DNA of 64,000 nt. It comes from Nitzschia sp. pyKryTriq1. Lineage: Eukaryota > Bacillariophyta > Bacillariophyceae > Bacillariales > Bacillariaceae. The position numbers and the translations under genes are program-made. The notes below the pieces were generated by a model. It was not told where the DNA came from and did no database searches. It saw nothing but the letters and a program-made list of their open reading frames with translations. The DNA is taken from the NCBI GenBank assembly GCA_956465555.1, contig OY101128.1, forward strand, positions 310,001-374,000. The letters run 5' to 3'. Below are positions 1-11,561 of this stretch, one piece after another. The first letter of the stretch is position 1; each line of letters starts with the position of its first letter.

Positions 1-313
1 TTTGTGACTTTCGACTAAAACGAATCAATCCAAGGAAGGAATCTGGAATTCAATAATCATGGGTTCTTCTGGGTGGCCCAGATGCACGACACCTTCCAGG
101 TGGCGACGAACGAAGCACGCACCACCGCGTGCGTGCCAAAAGCAAGACAAGTGCTGCCAACTGCCAACCATCGTTCAAATCCGACTTTTGATGACGATGA
201 AAATTCTTTCTTTTTCTTTTTGCGACGCTCGACCATGATGGACCCCTGATAAAGAACCATATTATCATATAATACTCTACGCAACACATCTATAACAAGT
301 ACTCTATTCCATC
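1..313. other. left-edge flank, no gene seen
   Basis: This stretch precedes the start codon at 314. The short minus-strand frames in it have no recognisable domain and poor amino-acid composition. It probably holds the promoter and 5' UTR of the RNA-binding protein gene; I see no clear TATA box. Confidence 0.5.
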
Positions 314-1127
314 ATGATGTCTAATCTCTCAATACTGCTTTTGTCCGCATTCGCCCTCCTGCTGGCATCCACACCATCACCGGTCCAAGGCTTTGCTCCT
401 CCTCCAGTGGTTTTGTCATCATCAACGGTGGCGAGTATTACTAGCAGCACTGCCGTGCTCATGGCAGACCAACAAGCCGATTATGGCCAATCGGCAGAGC
501 TTCCAGGATCCTATGCACAATGTGGTCGGTGTCAAAGTGCGTTTGCTTTGGCGGAAACCGATTTGGGTGCCAATGGAAGAGGACGGTACGTACATACTCG
601 TCGTAGCCGTAGACTACTACATGTACTTTACGTCGACTATCGCGCTTGTTTTCCGAATACTCACCCTTGCTTGTTTCTCGTTTTCTTCATTCATTCATTC
701 ATTCATTCATTCATTCATTTCATAATATAGTCGATTGGAATGTAGTGTGTGCGGTCATTCCTGGTTCCAATCCAAGGATCGTCTCATGACATTGAACGAT
801 GGATTCGAAATGGTCCCCCTGCCCGAAATGGATAGGGAGCGGATTGCTACCAACATGAAGGAAGGAAAGTCTCCCAAGTATGTGGGAGATAGCAAGTTGT
901 ACGTGGGAAACATTGCCTTTGAATGCTCGGAAAATGATTTGGCGGAATTGTTTTCCGAAGTGGGAGGGGTCGGTAGTGTGGCGTTGGTGAGAGACGATCA
1001 GGGACGCAATCGTGGTTTTGGCTTTGTGACGATGCGGACCAAAGAGGAGGGAGATGCGGCCATTGAAAAGTTGAATGGTATGGAATTGAACGGAAGAAAC
1101 ATTGCCGTCCGAGAGTCCAACAACTAA
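314..1127 (+). CDS. plastid-type RNA-binding protein, zinc ribbon plus RRM
   Basis: Two exons, 314..585 and 731..1127, encode 222 aa. The intron (586..730) starts GTACGT, ends ATATAG and carries an ATTC microsatellite at about 686-719. Residues 1-26 form a hydrophobic signal peptide followed by GFAPP, an ASAFAP-like motif that in diatoms directs import into the complex plastid. Cys70/Cys73 and Cys95/Cys98 form a CxxC...CxxC zinc ribbon; the second pair appears only after splicing, which supports the join. An RRM fills residues about 146-218, with RNP2 LYVGNI at 147-152 and RNP1 RGFGFVTM at 185-192. Inferred role: binding plastid transcripts. The RNA target is unknown, and plastid location is inferred from the leader only. 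Confidence 0.85.
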
Positions 1128-2204
1128 CTAACTACATATATAAACAAACAAGTATGTATCTCATGTTGTTTGACGACAATACCATGCCGATCGATCGAAA
1201 CCTGCTCGAGTTCTGCTATCCCGCAGCCACCACTGCGCAGATCCAGAGGTTTGGTTTGGTTTGGTTTGGATTGGTTTGGTTATTTAAAAGATAGATACTA
1301 CTGTAAACGATTTTCTTTGAATTGACTTCTTCTTCGACGTTGTACATCATCAAGGCAGGAAGGGAAATACTATTCGGCCTTGTTAGAGCCGACAGACATA
1401 CAGGAGTCAGTCGTCGACTAGTACTGGTGTACTCTGAAGCCAAAGAAAGGAACAAGAAGCCGACTTGCTCGACGTGAAACGCTCTAGTAGTAGTATCAAA
1501 TCGCGCATACCTTTTACATCCACCAAGGCAGCAGGCTTCAGCCAAGAACTAAAAAGAATGAACACCAATACAGACAATATACTAGTATTTAGCGTACTAC
1601 TCCTCGCAAAATGATATCGGTGACGAGGAGGACGAATTCCCGCAGCCGGCGGCACCCGTACAGACGACTTCCTGGAATACGGTAGGGAATTGACGAGCGC
1701 CAAGCCGTCCAAGTACTACTACTTGCAGTAATCAGTATGGTGGGAACAGCTTTGGAAAACAAGAAACTAGTCCTACTCCAGCTACTGGCACAAGTAGGGA
1801 GTAGAGAGACGACTTCGTAGATATAGTAGTACCGGTATACGCGAGTGCCCGAGTACAGATGAAGAAAATAACAAGCGAAGCTACAGTAGCAAAGAATGAA
1901 TGGGGGAGGAGGCGGGGGAGCGACAGGGGAGGGAAGACGAAGAATGAAGCTCGAAGAGGCGGTGAGATTCCGCCCGCCGCGCGGGGCGGCCCACTTATGT
2001 ATAAGCATAGGTATGAAGAATATATTGGATCTATGATATTAATATCATATGTAAATACGTATACAGCGGTCTTCAAATTTTCGCGATCTTTTTATCACTG
2101 CAAAAACAAGCTCAACATCGTCGTTTTCTCACTATCATATTCTCACAATGATGAAGACGAAGGAGCTCTTTTGAGGGAAGACTCCGTAAGTGCAACACGA
2201 CACG
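1128..2204. other. intergenic, about 1.1 kb
   Basis: No convincing gene. A degenerate GGTTT tandem tract lies at about 1248-1281. Several overlapping minus-strand frames of 100-140 codons at 1216-2076 have low-complexity composition, no recognisable domain and no consistent start, so they are not annotated. The right end should hold the promoter of the NTPase gene. Confidence 0.5.
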
Positions 2205-4892
2205 ATGGTATTCGCTGAGCTTCGAACACGTCTCCAAACTCTTTGGAGTCAGTCTTCTGCAGCTGCTGCCGCCGCCTCCTCGCGGATCAGCAGCACCCAG
2301 CAAACAGCCAACAGAGCAGGAGGAGGAGGAGGAGGAGGTCACCCTTTTCGACGACGGCGTCGACCAATCATCACTGCAGGGCATTCGCAACATGGGCCTT
2401 ACGGAAGTGTCCGCGCTACTACAGGATTGGATATCGCTCGTTTTGGTTTGCTGAGTATCGCAACGCTGCCCTTTACTTCATGGCTTGCTCTCTTCACTTA
2501 CGATTATTACTACCGGGTGGAACTTTGTCAAGATTCCTTCTTTGAAACAGAAGATGATTTTGATTATTCCTCCCACTCGAACAACAACAACAAGAAAGCA
2601 CCTAATGCAAAAAATACTATGATTGGACGGGAGGCGCAATTGGAAGAAGTACGAGCACTGCTATCCAATCCGCGGCGTCCGCCACATCAAATTCTAGTAG
2701 TGGCGGGGCCGAATGAATCTGGAAAAAGTCGGTTCGTCTCGTCTCTCTTGCAAACGATTGATCCGCAAACACAAGGTGTGACGTATATTCAACTATCCCA
2801 AAGTATGATTGTCGACTCCTTGTCGGCTTTGACGCAAGCCATTGTGAAAGGATTTCATTTGAGGTGGTTACAACTGCGGTACGCCTTGGTAGATGTGTTG
2901 CCGTTTGCGGGGTCGGAAATTCTTGTCATGAAGGAACGGTACAGTGATCGAGATTTGGCTCAAGCGCTGGAAGTGGTCACGGAAGCACTGCAACAAAATG
3001 CCAAACAACAACAACTAAAACAAAAGCGGCATGCTCTACTTCCAGTCATTGTCATTGATGGACTCGGGGAAGGCGGACGGTGGTTTCGATCTCCAGAAGG
3101 CCGTCAAGCGCTTCAACAAATATTAAAATGGTGTATTACCATTACCAAGGAACGCGGATTGGCCCACGTTATTTTGACGGGCAATGAAGAATTGGTCATT
3201 AGTTTGACGGATCAAAATCGAACGACCCGCGGTACGTACTACGTGTGATATAGTCAACAAATCGTCAAACTGAAATAATATCACGTTAATTTTTACAAGA
3301 AATCAATCGCCATCTCTCACATGTCATTTTCATTTCATTATCGCTCAGGCCATGTTCAAGTGATTGGCTTGTCGACACTGGATGCCGCTCAAGCAGGTCC
3401 GAGTATCGTACGGCAAGAGTGGCCCGATGCGACATCTGCTGAAATTCAAAAGCTAACGGATACCTTTGGAGGATTCATTCATGATTTGCATGCTGCCAGT
3501 CGGCAGATACAGCAAAAACTCACAAACGACACTGCCGTATCATCATCCAACAATACCTATAAGAAAGGAAGAAAACAATCATCATCAGGAGGACTGGAGG
3601 AAGAGCAGCAGCAGCAGCAGCGACGGGCTCAAATCGTCGATCAGGTCTTGTCCGCAAGATTTCGATTACAAGTGGAACGAGTCACCGCTGCTTTTGCCAA
3701 AGGAAAAGACGAAAGTACGGTTGACGAGGAGGCATTCGATGAGGTGGATGACGACGACGATGGCATGGATCCATATCTAGACCCACTCAAGAGGATCTAT
3801 TCAGAAGCACAGGCGAAAAAGAGTGACAATGCTTCGTTGTCAGCATCACCAGTAGCGTCACGACGACCAACTGCGACCTGGTCCCAACTTCAACTCTGGC
3901 GGACCCTCCAACGTTTGGTAGAATCTTCATCGAAGAATACTGGCGGCAACATGGCGGTACCATTTGGAGATTTACGAGATGAGATCTTCGTAGGCGACAT
4001 GACGCCGCTTCTTGAGCTCATGAACGAAGATGTGCTGGGTTTTGAGGTGGGCGGTAGTACCTCCGAGGGAGATTTTGACCCCAGCTCGGATTCGGTTTCA
4101 TGGTCGTGGCAAATCAAACCAGCAACACCGGCTTTGGGTCGAGTATTTCAGTATCTCGTGCAAAACGGTCATTTGAAAGAGCGATTTGAGGAGATGGAAC
4201 GGATAGCAGAACAAAGAGAGAAGCTCACCTTGAATGAGCAACAACGTCGACAACTACGACACGAAAGTCGGAGATTGGACAGGCGCAAGGCGTCGCTTCT
4301 CAAGACTACCGAGCTGGGGAGTGCGCTCGAGATGGAGAAGGAAAGTCTCTTTAGAAATATGGGAGAGATCTACCAAGGCATTGTATCGGAAGAGATTGCC
4401 ATTGAGAAACGAGGTCGGGAGCTACGGGCAGAGCGTAGAATGCTATTACAGAGCGTTGCCGCGTCTTCTGCAGCGACTGCCATTCAGCATGGGCAAGAAA
4501 ACAAGGAGAACAAGGAGCTGCTTCGCAGAACGGAAACCACTTTGGTGCCACCGCCGTCTGCCTTTGATAATGGATCAATCCAGAAGCATCTCAAAGAGGC
4601 GATTCTGGAGACGTGCGAACAAGAGGGCGATCGAGCTTTCAAAGTCCGAGAATCTTTTCAAAGGCATGCTCAATCGGAAGCAGGCGGTGTCACGGCGGCT
4701 GACGTGGTTCGACTTATCAAGGAGAGTACTGGTGAAGATATCGCCCTAGAGGTAGCTGAAACGTTCGTCAGTGAGTGGGATGCCAACAAAGATGATCGAC
4801 TAGATTACGATGAATTCATCGAAATGATTTTGGCCGATGCTACTTCTAGTAGCATGCAAAAGAAGAAGAAGAAGAAAAAGAAGACTGGATGA
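2205..4892 (+). CDS. membrane P-loop NTPase with C-terminal EF-hand
   Basis: Exons 2205..3231 and 3349..4892 encode 856 aa; the intron (3232..3348) starts GTACGT and ends GCTCAG. The first ATG is at 2205; an in-frame GTG 15 bases upstream is unlikely to be used. A Gly/Arg-rich N-terminus is followed by a hydrophobic segment at about 79-99. Walker A is GPNESGKS (168-175) and a Walker B-like strand VIVIDGLGE begins at 281, so the fold is AAA/STAND-like. A long charged helical region, probably coiled coil, follows at about 575-700. Near the C-terminus a canonical EF-hand loop with D/N/D/D/D/E ligands (about 820-831) suggests calcium control. The protein ends in a run of eight lysines. Function unknown; a membrane-tethered, calcium-responsive ATPase is inferred. 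Organelle location cannot be decided from the sequence. Confidence 0.75.
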
Positions 4893-5018
4893 TTAATCCA
4901 ATCCGGCTAATCAGAGCTCTAGTAGTAGTAGATTCCAAAACCAACTTTAAAAATAGTAATGTCAGCCCAACCCTAGCTCATAGTACTTGTTGTATGAGCT
5001 CTAGAGTAGAGTAGGAGA

Positions 5019-5057
<39 letters not shown>

Positions 5058-5999
5058 AATAATACTGGTTTTTGGCGAGCAGAAGCAGATGGCGAAGTGC
5101 GAAGTTGATGATGACGATGCTTCTTGTTTCGAGGGCAGCAGCTGCTGCCGGTATTGGGTGTTCCGGTGTCTGCGCGGTAGACTCTCGACTGATAGTAGTA
5201 GAGAGAGAAAACATCAACACCACGCACCGCAGAGAATAGATGATTCTTCTCGGATTGGAATTGTTGAAGACGTTCGGTTCGACTACTACTAGTAATACTC
5301 GCTCGTATAAGAGTTGTAGTGCTACTAGAGTTCTCATCGAGAGCAATGCGAAGCGCGTTGATAAAATATTGCGAAGTCGTGGTTGTTCTTCGTCGTTGTG
5401 AGCAGATGGCAGGTGTTCCTCAATAGATAGGGGGCAATACAAACTTCAACACACTGTTCTCCATGACGTTCGATTTGCGGAACATCAACGCCGGTGAAAC
5501 GTCGGATTGGAACGAAGAATCGGTCTCACATTTTGCGCCTAAAGTACTACTGGTACCACTGCTGACTCAACAAGTGCGCCCACCGCCGCCGCCGCGCTAC
5601 TTGTTTTTCAATAATTCGTCCAAAAATAGCCATATATTATTCTCTCTCTCTACCGGTATCCTAAGTGTACTACTACAGAATGTAAGTGAATCTACATTAA
5701 AGCGAAAGGTACATGGTTCTCTGCGGGAGAAAGAATGGGCATTTCTTTAATGTTCTGCTGCATCTTAGCTTCTTCGGCGCATGCTTCGGGTTTGAAAGTA
5801 TTGATACAAGAAGTATCTTTTAAATCTTCAGTATCTCCAGAGTCTACTCGTACGTGAACGAGTGAACTCCAGCAAAGTCGTTTGATGGTGGACGAAGCGC
5901 CTTCATTTCACAAAATTTTGCACCCACCATCGATCTTGAACATAAACCGAATAGCACTGCGTCTTCGGGGAGAAGACGATCGAAAGAAGAACTACCACA
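4893..5999. other. intergenic with TC/AC microsatellite
   Basis: A compound dinucleotide repeat, (TC)n then (AC)n, runs from about 5018 to 5054. A 95-codon ATG frame at 5463-5750 and smaller frames show no domain and are not called. The segment just before 6000 should be the 5' flank of the TPR-like gene. Confidence 0.5.
5018..5054. repeat. compound (TC)n(AC)n microsatellite
   Basis: About nine TC units are directly followed by about nine AC units. It lies in non-coding DNA between the NTPase stop and the TPR-like gene. Confidence 0.9.
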
Positions 6000-6980
6000 A
6001 TGACGTCAAGTCCAGCTTGTTCGTGCCCCCACCAGCATCACGAGGAGCAAGAACTTGGCGCTACATGCACTACTAGTAAAAGAGCAAGCTTCACTCAAGC
6101 CATCGAGCAAAACAACATGGCTACGCTTTTTATCCAGACCGGGCAATATACCGAAGCAGTAGCCTCCCTTTCCGCTGCATTGAAAACTCTAAAAGCAATT
6201 CACAGTTGGCAATCCTCGTCACCCCTGTCGCGACCTGCTGCTTGTACAACAACGGAACGGGAAAATAATTCCCACTCTCGCACGAATCGACAGGAACAGG
6301 ACGATGAAGAAGAATCAAACAGCCACCTACCAGCACCTTTTCTTGCAAAGGGTTCCAAATCCATCCAAGAAATCAACTTCTTCAACGTCCTAAGAGAACG
6401 AGTTGGCGATTTATCAGATCTCATTTCGAAAGCCCTGTCTGCTGCTGCATTCATCACCACAGAAGAATGCAAAGTCCGACTGTATCAACGGCCCTTCCTC
6501 CTTGATCCGTCCAGTGCAGTCTCATTCGGGGGTGGGGAGGACGAACACGTAGATTCGAATCTGAATTCCAATTCAGCTGCTATTATCTTCAACATGGCTC
6601 TGGCCATGCACCTTTCGGCCATGGCAATGACGAGGGCGGCGAATAAGCAAGATGGCATTTCTTTCTGCAGCGTTCTTCCCAATCATCTGAAGAAGGTTAA
6701 GAAGCTTTACGAGCTGGCCTTCACAATGATACTAGCTCAAAGCGACACGGAGTTGCTTTTGGTAGTTGTCAACAATTTGGGAGTCCTTTCTATGCAAGTG
6801 CAAGACCACGAGAGCACATTCAAATACTTCCAATACGTTTTGACTGCATTGATGTACGTTGTCGACCAAGGGTTGCACCATCTTGTGGAGAGAGCCAACC
6901 TGGACTTTCTTTTGTACAATGCACTGTTGGCAGTCGGCGGTTGTTCTACCGACCGAGACTTGATTGCCCCTGCTGCTTGA
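6000..6980 (+). CDS. TPR-like unknown protein, full-length copy
   Basis: A single 326-aa exon. The ATG at 6000 sits in a good context (ACCACAATG). Residues about 35-65 (QAIEQNNMATLFIQTGQYTEAVASL) look like a TPR helical hairpin. A region containing LYQRPFLLDP and IIFNMALAMHLSAM follows, then KKLYELAFTMIL and NNLGVLSMQVQDHEST, again TPR-like. No signal peptide or membrane span is seen. A second copy lies 1 kb downstream and shares the N-terminal TPR, the YQRP...LDP motif and FNMALAM, so the pair arose by tandem duplication. I believe proteins with this FNMALA block are numerous in diatoms, but I cannot name a function. A role as a protein-interaction scaffold is only inferred. Confidence 0.7.
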   Translation: MTSSPACSCPHQHHEEQELGATCTTSKRASFTQAIEQNNMATLFIQTGQYTEAVASLSAALKTLKAIHSWQSSSPLSRPAACTTTERENNSHSRTNRQEQDDEEESNSHLPAPFLAKGSKSIQEINFFNVLRERVGDLSDLISKALSAAAFITTEECKVRLYQRPFLLDPSSAVSFGGGEDEHVDSNLNSNSAAIIFNMALAMHLSAMAMTRAANKQDGISFCSVLPNHLKKVKKLYELAFTMILAQSDTELLLVVVNNLGVLSMQVQDHESTFKYFQYVLTALMYVVDQGLHHLVERANLDFLLYNALLAVGGCSTDRDLIAPAA

Positions 6981-8037
6981 TTTTTGATGTTGCGTTGAGA
7001 TCATCGCTCCTGATCATCGCATCCGTCTATGTGCCTTCCCGAGTGTTCTATTTGCTGATGATTTTGTTTTGTTGGACGATGCAACAGCGTCTCGTTTCTT
7101 TTGATAAATGCTGCAGCCGCTTGACGCTGCTACTACTAGTATAGTACGTCAACACGGATTATTCTTTCTACTTGTACTCTACTAGATCAGCAGCTACTAT
7201 TCTTTCTACTCTCTACTAGAGCATCAGCTACTACGAGTACAGGCCAGGTTTACTCGCAACACGAGAGCTATCGCGTGGGCCAAAGGCCAAACAGAAGATT
7301 TTGTCGGATCCATCCTGCGTACATCCGTCGTTTTACGATGATTTTCCGTTTTATTTTGCTCAACACGACGCACCGACCACGAAGGGAATTTTCCGTTGGT
7401 CCCTGCTCCACGAAAAGTGACAATAAACGATGAGTTCCACATCATTATGTCTGGGACCATTCCATGATAGCGCTAGGCATATATATTAAACTTGTAGATA
7501 TTATAATTGGCGATCCCTGCTTCACAACATCGGTATCCAGAAACTACTAGTACATGACTTGTGACTTTGCTGCTACTTTACCGGTATGAGTACTGTAGTA
7601 GAAGAATAATCATCGGCGACAGTTCGCATCATTGTCGCTGGCAAGATTGATTTGAGAAAGCATTGACAAATGACCCATTCTTGAGTACATGTCCCAAGCT
7701 CTTCTCTGGTCTGAAGAGAACGTCAAATGCGAACTGTGCTAGTCGTCCCTATTCTTATGTGTCTGCCTGAATAGTAGTTCGTTCAGTAGTATCGTTTGCA
7801 TCTGTAATTTCCCACTTTGTTGTCTATTGTTCCGTGCGGGCTTCTTTTTGTCGGCCTAATATACTAGCAGTACCGATTTGTCACACCGGCGACATTTATG
7901 TCCAATAAAGTGTCCACAAGAAGTGTACTACTGGCGGTAGGATGGAGGGACATTTTTTGTCTCACAATATTCAGCAAATCGCTCTACCATCAAACAGCAC
8001 CAGCAGGGACAAGAGTTCCACCGAGAAGACCACCATC
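6981..8037. other. intergenic between the TPR-like paralogs
   Basis: No gene is seen. Around 7170-7235 there are repeated CTACTCTCTACTAG-type segments of a kind also seen near 27.4 kb and 49.1 kb. A TACCGGTA step occurs near 7580. Confidence 0.5.
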
Positions 8038-8736
8038 ATGTCTACTACCGCTGAATCTGAATCACAATATCGTCTGCAAGCGTCGTCACCCAATGGCATC
8101 AAAGCGACTTTAGAGCAAACTGTTGCTCAAAATAACCATTCCGTTGTTTTGATCGAGAACGGAGACTACTCACAAGCTGCAGCTCTTCTGAGGGCATCCT
8201 TGCGCACTATCAAGGCCCTTTTGCTTCAAAGCACCAGTGGCAATGATCGGCGGGACGATATTACGTGTCCTGGTGCCCTCTACGACGACCATCCTGTTCA
8301 CGACGATGCTGTGGTGTCATGCGTTCCTTCGCCACTACAGCTTGAGGAGGAGCCCAGCATGGTGATGATTGTTGGTGGTGGTGATGCCAACGAGTGTTAT
8401 GACGATCAAGGAGGTGATGCAATGGACGAGGACGACAAGGAAATGGATACCCCTCTTCCAAGAACATCCTCCGACACGTTACAACTGTATCAAAGACCCT
8501 TGAAACTTGATCCGCACCAAGTGTGCCGTTTGGACGAGCAGCAGCAGCCAGACGCAATAGCGTTGTTGGCGTCAGGCGCGGCCGGTATCATCGTCTTCAA
8601 TATGGCCCTTGCCATGCAACTTTCCACTTTGTCCCCCTCTCTTTTATATAAACCTTGCTACGATATTCAAGTACCCGGAAGTGTATGCATGCGCGCCTTC
8701 CTGCGCCATACATTCCAACAGATGTGGATGATTTGA
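8038..8736 (+). CDS. TPR-like paralog, C-terminally truncated
   Basis: Open frame of 232 aa from ATG 8038; an in-frame ATG at 7942 would add 32 unconserved residues. It matches the 6000-6980 gene over the N-terminal TPR (AQNNHSVVLIENGDYSQAAALLRASLRTIKAL) and over LYQRPLKLDP...IIVFNMALAMQLS. After that block the homology stops: the KKLYELAF and NNLGVL regions of the full copy are absent, replaced by about 35 unrelated residues before the stop. I found no continuation in the other frames up to 9.3 kb. It could be a decayed duplicate, or a short isoform lacking the second TPR region. Confidence 0.5.
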   Translation: MSTTAESESQYRLQASSPNGIKATLEQTVAQNNHSVVLIENGDYSQAAALLRASLRTIKALLLQSTSGNDRRDDITCPGALYDDHPVHDDAVVSCVPSPLQLEEEPSMVMIVGGGDANECYDDQGGDAMDEDDKEMDTPLPRTSSDTLQLYQRPLKLDPHQVCRLDEQQQPDAIALLASGAAGIIVFNMALAMQLSTLSPSLLYKPCYDIQVPGSVCMRAFLRHTFQQMWMI

Positions 8737-9361
8737 TTTGAGATGATGGATCCTCCCACCGCGCACCACCCACCGCGTGCGCTGAGGACGCGCGAAACGC
8801 TACAATTCTCGCGCATCTCGTGTAAATCTTCGGAAGATCTTGACTGGATCTTACCGGTGTGATAGACTACCGGTATTATTTCGGATCGTGCGTGACGTCA
8901 AGCGGAAGAATCGGAATCTAGCGAAGGAGTGTTCGCCATTCCAGTTCACCGTCACATTTTGGATGGTTCTCCAGCGCTATTCTCTGCAGGTGGTGGGTGT
9001 GGTCATGAATAATCATGAATTAACTGCGCGTCGCATGCAAAATGCGCGCTCATCCCCTTCGCCCGCTGGATTTGCATTTTCGGATTGGCTGTTATTTGTT
9101 GGTCGACGAGAGGATACCACCGCGGATGCGGTACGTACCGGTACTGCACAAGTACCAGTGATGGGGAGACGCCGACTACTCCTCCAAATCGATTGCACTT
9201 GTATTATTAGACTGAACCACGCACGACAACTGCATTGAAAGTGACGGAACAAATAAAAGTGGAGTATCAAGAATAGCAACGATCGGAAAGTGGCGCTTCA
9301 CAAGCTTGCTTTCGTATTTTCTTCTCACAAATTTCCCGAGGCCACGTCGAAAAGAATAAAA
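8737..9361. other. intergenic with GTACCGGTAC palindrome
   Basis: A palindrome GTACCGGTAC lies at 9135-9144, about 220 bp upstream of the peptidase start. The frame at 8840-9238 begins with TTG and shows no domain, so it is not called. Confidence 0.5.
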
Positions 9362-11135
9362 ATGACAAGCTACCAAAACACTCCCTACGGAGCCGTTCCT
9401 CAGGGTGACGCCGACACTTCGGTCGTCGTCGAGCATCAATCCTCGGGGTTCCTCAAGAAGTTTGGAATTGCCTCTGCCGGTCTACTGGTGGTGGCCGTTG
9501 CCGCCTTCCACCCCTTCTCCAGCAGCAGCAGCAGCAGCAGTCTTCCAGAAGCCCAATCGGTGAATGTGCTTGGAAGTGCAAAGAAGGAGCTTAAAGATTG
9601 GCAAACTCCTTTGTTTTACACGGATCAATTTGTGGATCACTTCTCAGAAGATACGGGAGTCTGGCCTAACCGTTACTACGTCGGCGAAGAGCACTGGAAG
9701 GGACCTGGATCCCCTCTGATTGTCATCATGGGAGGAGAAGGGGAAGTTCCAGAGGTACTCTACCCATACGTCATGGATATCTTGGCTCCTAAGTTGGGAG
9801 CCTATGTTCTTCAAACAGAGCATCGCTTCTATGGAGAATCCGTCCCGACCAAGGCGGGCACCAGCGCCCTTCCCACCCCTGATGAGTTCCGTCGCCTTTT
9901 CCGACCTGATCAGGCTATCGAAGATTTTGTCCGAATTACCAGACACATTCAAGGCAAAATTGGCTGCAGCATTGATCGCACGGATCCCAACTACTGTCCC
10001 GTCATCACTGTCGGTGCTTCGTATCCTGGATTCCTTTCTGTGAGTATTTATTTTGGAATGGATTTCGAATGCAAAATAATACCCCGCTTGACAAAGTCTT
10101 CTCACACATCTGCTGTTCTTCTATATACAGGCAATGATGCGATTTGTTCACCCCGAGGTAGTTGACATGTCGTATGCTTCCAGTGCTCCTCTCAAGTTGT
10201 ACGATCAATCGATGGATCAGTACGTGTACTTTGATCACATCACCAACGTGGCCGACCGTGACTCACCGGGATGCAAAGCGGCCCAATTGTCCACCCTCGA
10301 AACCGTCAAGGAAGAGATCGAGAACATGCCCATCCAAAAGGCAGCCAAAAAGCTCGGTATTTGCCACCACAAGATCCCCGCCTACATTACCACCTCGGAA
10401 CAGTTCGCTGAAGAAGTCGTCATGATGGTTGCCATGTCGTGGGCTGACTTCAACATGGATTACCATCCCCCCAAGGACCCCTCCACGGCTGTCATGCGCG
10501 CTTGTGAGGCCTTCAAGAAGGAAAAGAAGTCTCCATTTGCACGAATGGCCGAGTACTTTGTGGTCCGAAAGGAATTGATGGCTGATCAAGCGGATGCTCC
10601 TTGTTACGATATGAACTGGGACATTCCCGCTGGTAAAAATGCCACTGTTGTTGGAGCCGACTGGTCGGGTATGGGAGAGGGTGAGGTAGCCAACGCATGG
10701 GAATTCCAGTGCTGCCGTGATTTGATTATCCGCACCGGCTTTGGTCCCAATAGTATGATGCTTCCTCGTCCCTTTGACCTCGATTGGTTGGAGGGCCATT
10801 GCCAGGCGCGCTTCCAAGTATCCCCCGAACCCAACAGGATGAACGACCACTGGCACTTTGATGATTTAGTTGCCAACGGAGGATCTCATATCTTGTTCAC
10901 TAACGGTCTCAATGACGGATGGTCGCCCCTCTCGTACACGGAAGATTTGAGTGATACGATTGTGGCTTTGAACATGCCCAGTGGCGCCCACCACTCGGAA
11001 TTGAACCATGTCTGGAAGTACCAGTCTTGCGGTACCGAGCCCGCACAAGAGTGTGACGATGTCATTGAAGTCCAGAAGGAGATTCCCGTCATCTTGTCCA
11101 AATGGATTGCCGAAGTCAAGGCTCTCTCTGCTTAA
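9362..11135 (+). CDS. serine peptidase family S28 (PRCP/DPP7-like), membrane-anchored
   Basis: Exons 9362..10039 and 10131..11135 encode 560 aa; the 91-bp intron runs GTGAGT...TACAG, phase 0, and falls between the nucleophile motif and the next helix. A short cytosolic N-terminus precedes a single hydrophobic segment (about 34-50), then a Ser-rich linker: a type II anchor or uncleaved signal. The S28 fold is shown by HRFYGES (about 154-160), the nucleophile elbow GASYPG with Ser220, the acid in NGLNDGW (Asp488) and the histidine in GAHHSEL (about 513). The family cleaves after proline or removes dipeptides, in lysosomes or outside the cell. GASYPG departs from the usual GGSYGG elbow, but the nucleophile is kept, so activity is likely. 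Substrate is unknown. Confidence 0.88.
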
Positions 11136-11561
11136 AATTTTAAACCTTCGCAAAAGAGGGTCAATAGAGATCTAAACAATAGATTCCGAAAATAGATTCC
11201 GACTACTCGTTGTCTACCCTAACTATGTAGATACTAGTACTGGTACATCCCAGATCCCAGTTGTTGCATCTGGGTATTGCCGTATGTAGAGCATGCGATC
11301 GGTCGATTGACAGACTGATGTTCGACCAGTTGCGAGAAAGATCGCGTCGGATCGCGGACAGCAGCCGCGCGTTCGATCGTTTGCGTTCGACCAGCAACTA
11401 TCCTCGCGAGCGAATTTAAAAGTGCGGCGACGATGATGATTCTTCCACATTCGTACTGTAATATCCAGCAGTGCGGACCGAGCATCGCAGCGCTTCTCAA
11501 ACAAGACATATTCGTACAGTACCTGGTGCAGTGCGCCGAATAAAAAAATAAAAAATAGGTC
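11136..11561. other. intergenic flank of the IMPase gene
   Basis: Contains TAGTACTGGTAC near 11235 and an A-rich tract just before the ATG. No gene is seen. Confidence 0.5.

Noticed and set aside
1589-2076. Overlapping minus-strand frames of 114-139 codons
   Set aside because: Low-complexity, hydrophobic runs without conserved features; likely chance frames in intergenic DNA.
2190-2204. Upstream GTG start of the P-loop NTPase
   Set aside because: Eukaryotic nuclear genes rarely start at GTG, and ATG 2205 follows only five codons later.
5463-5750. 95-codon ATG frame
   Set aside because: No domain, no context and odd composition. It could be a small gene but cannot be supported.
8840-9238. 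132-codon plus-strand frame
   Set aside because: Begins with TTG, has no recognisable domain and lies in the peptidase 5' flank.
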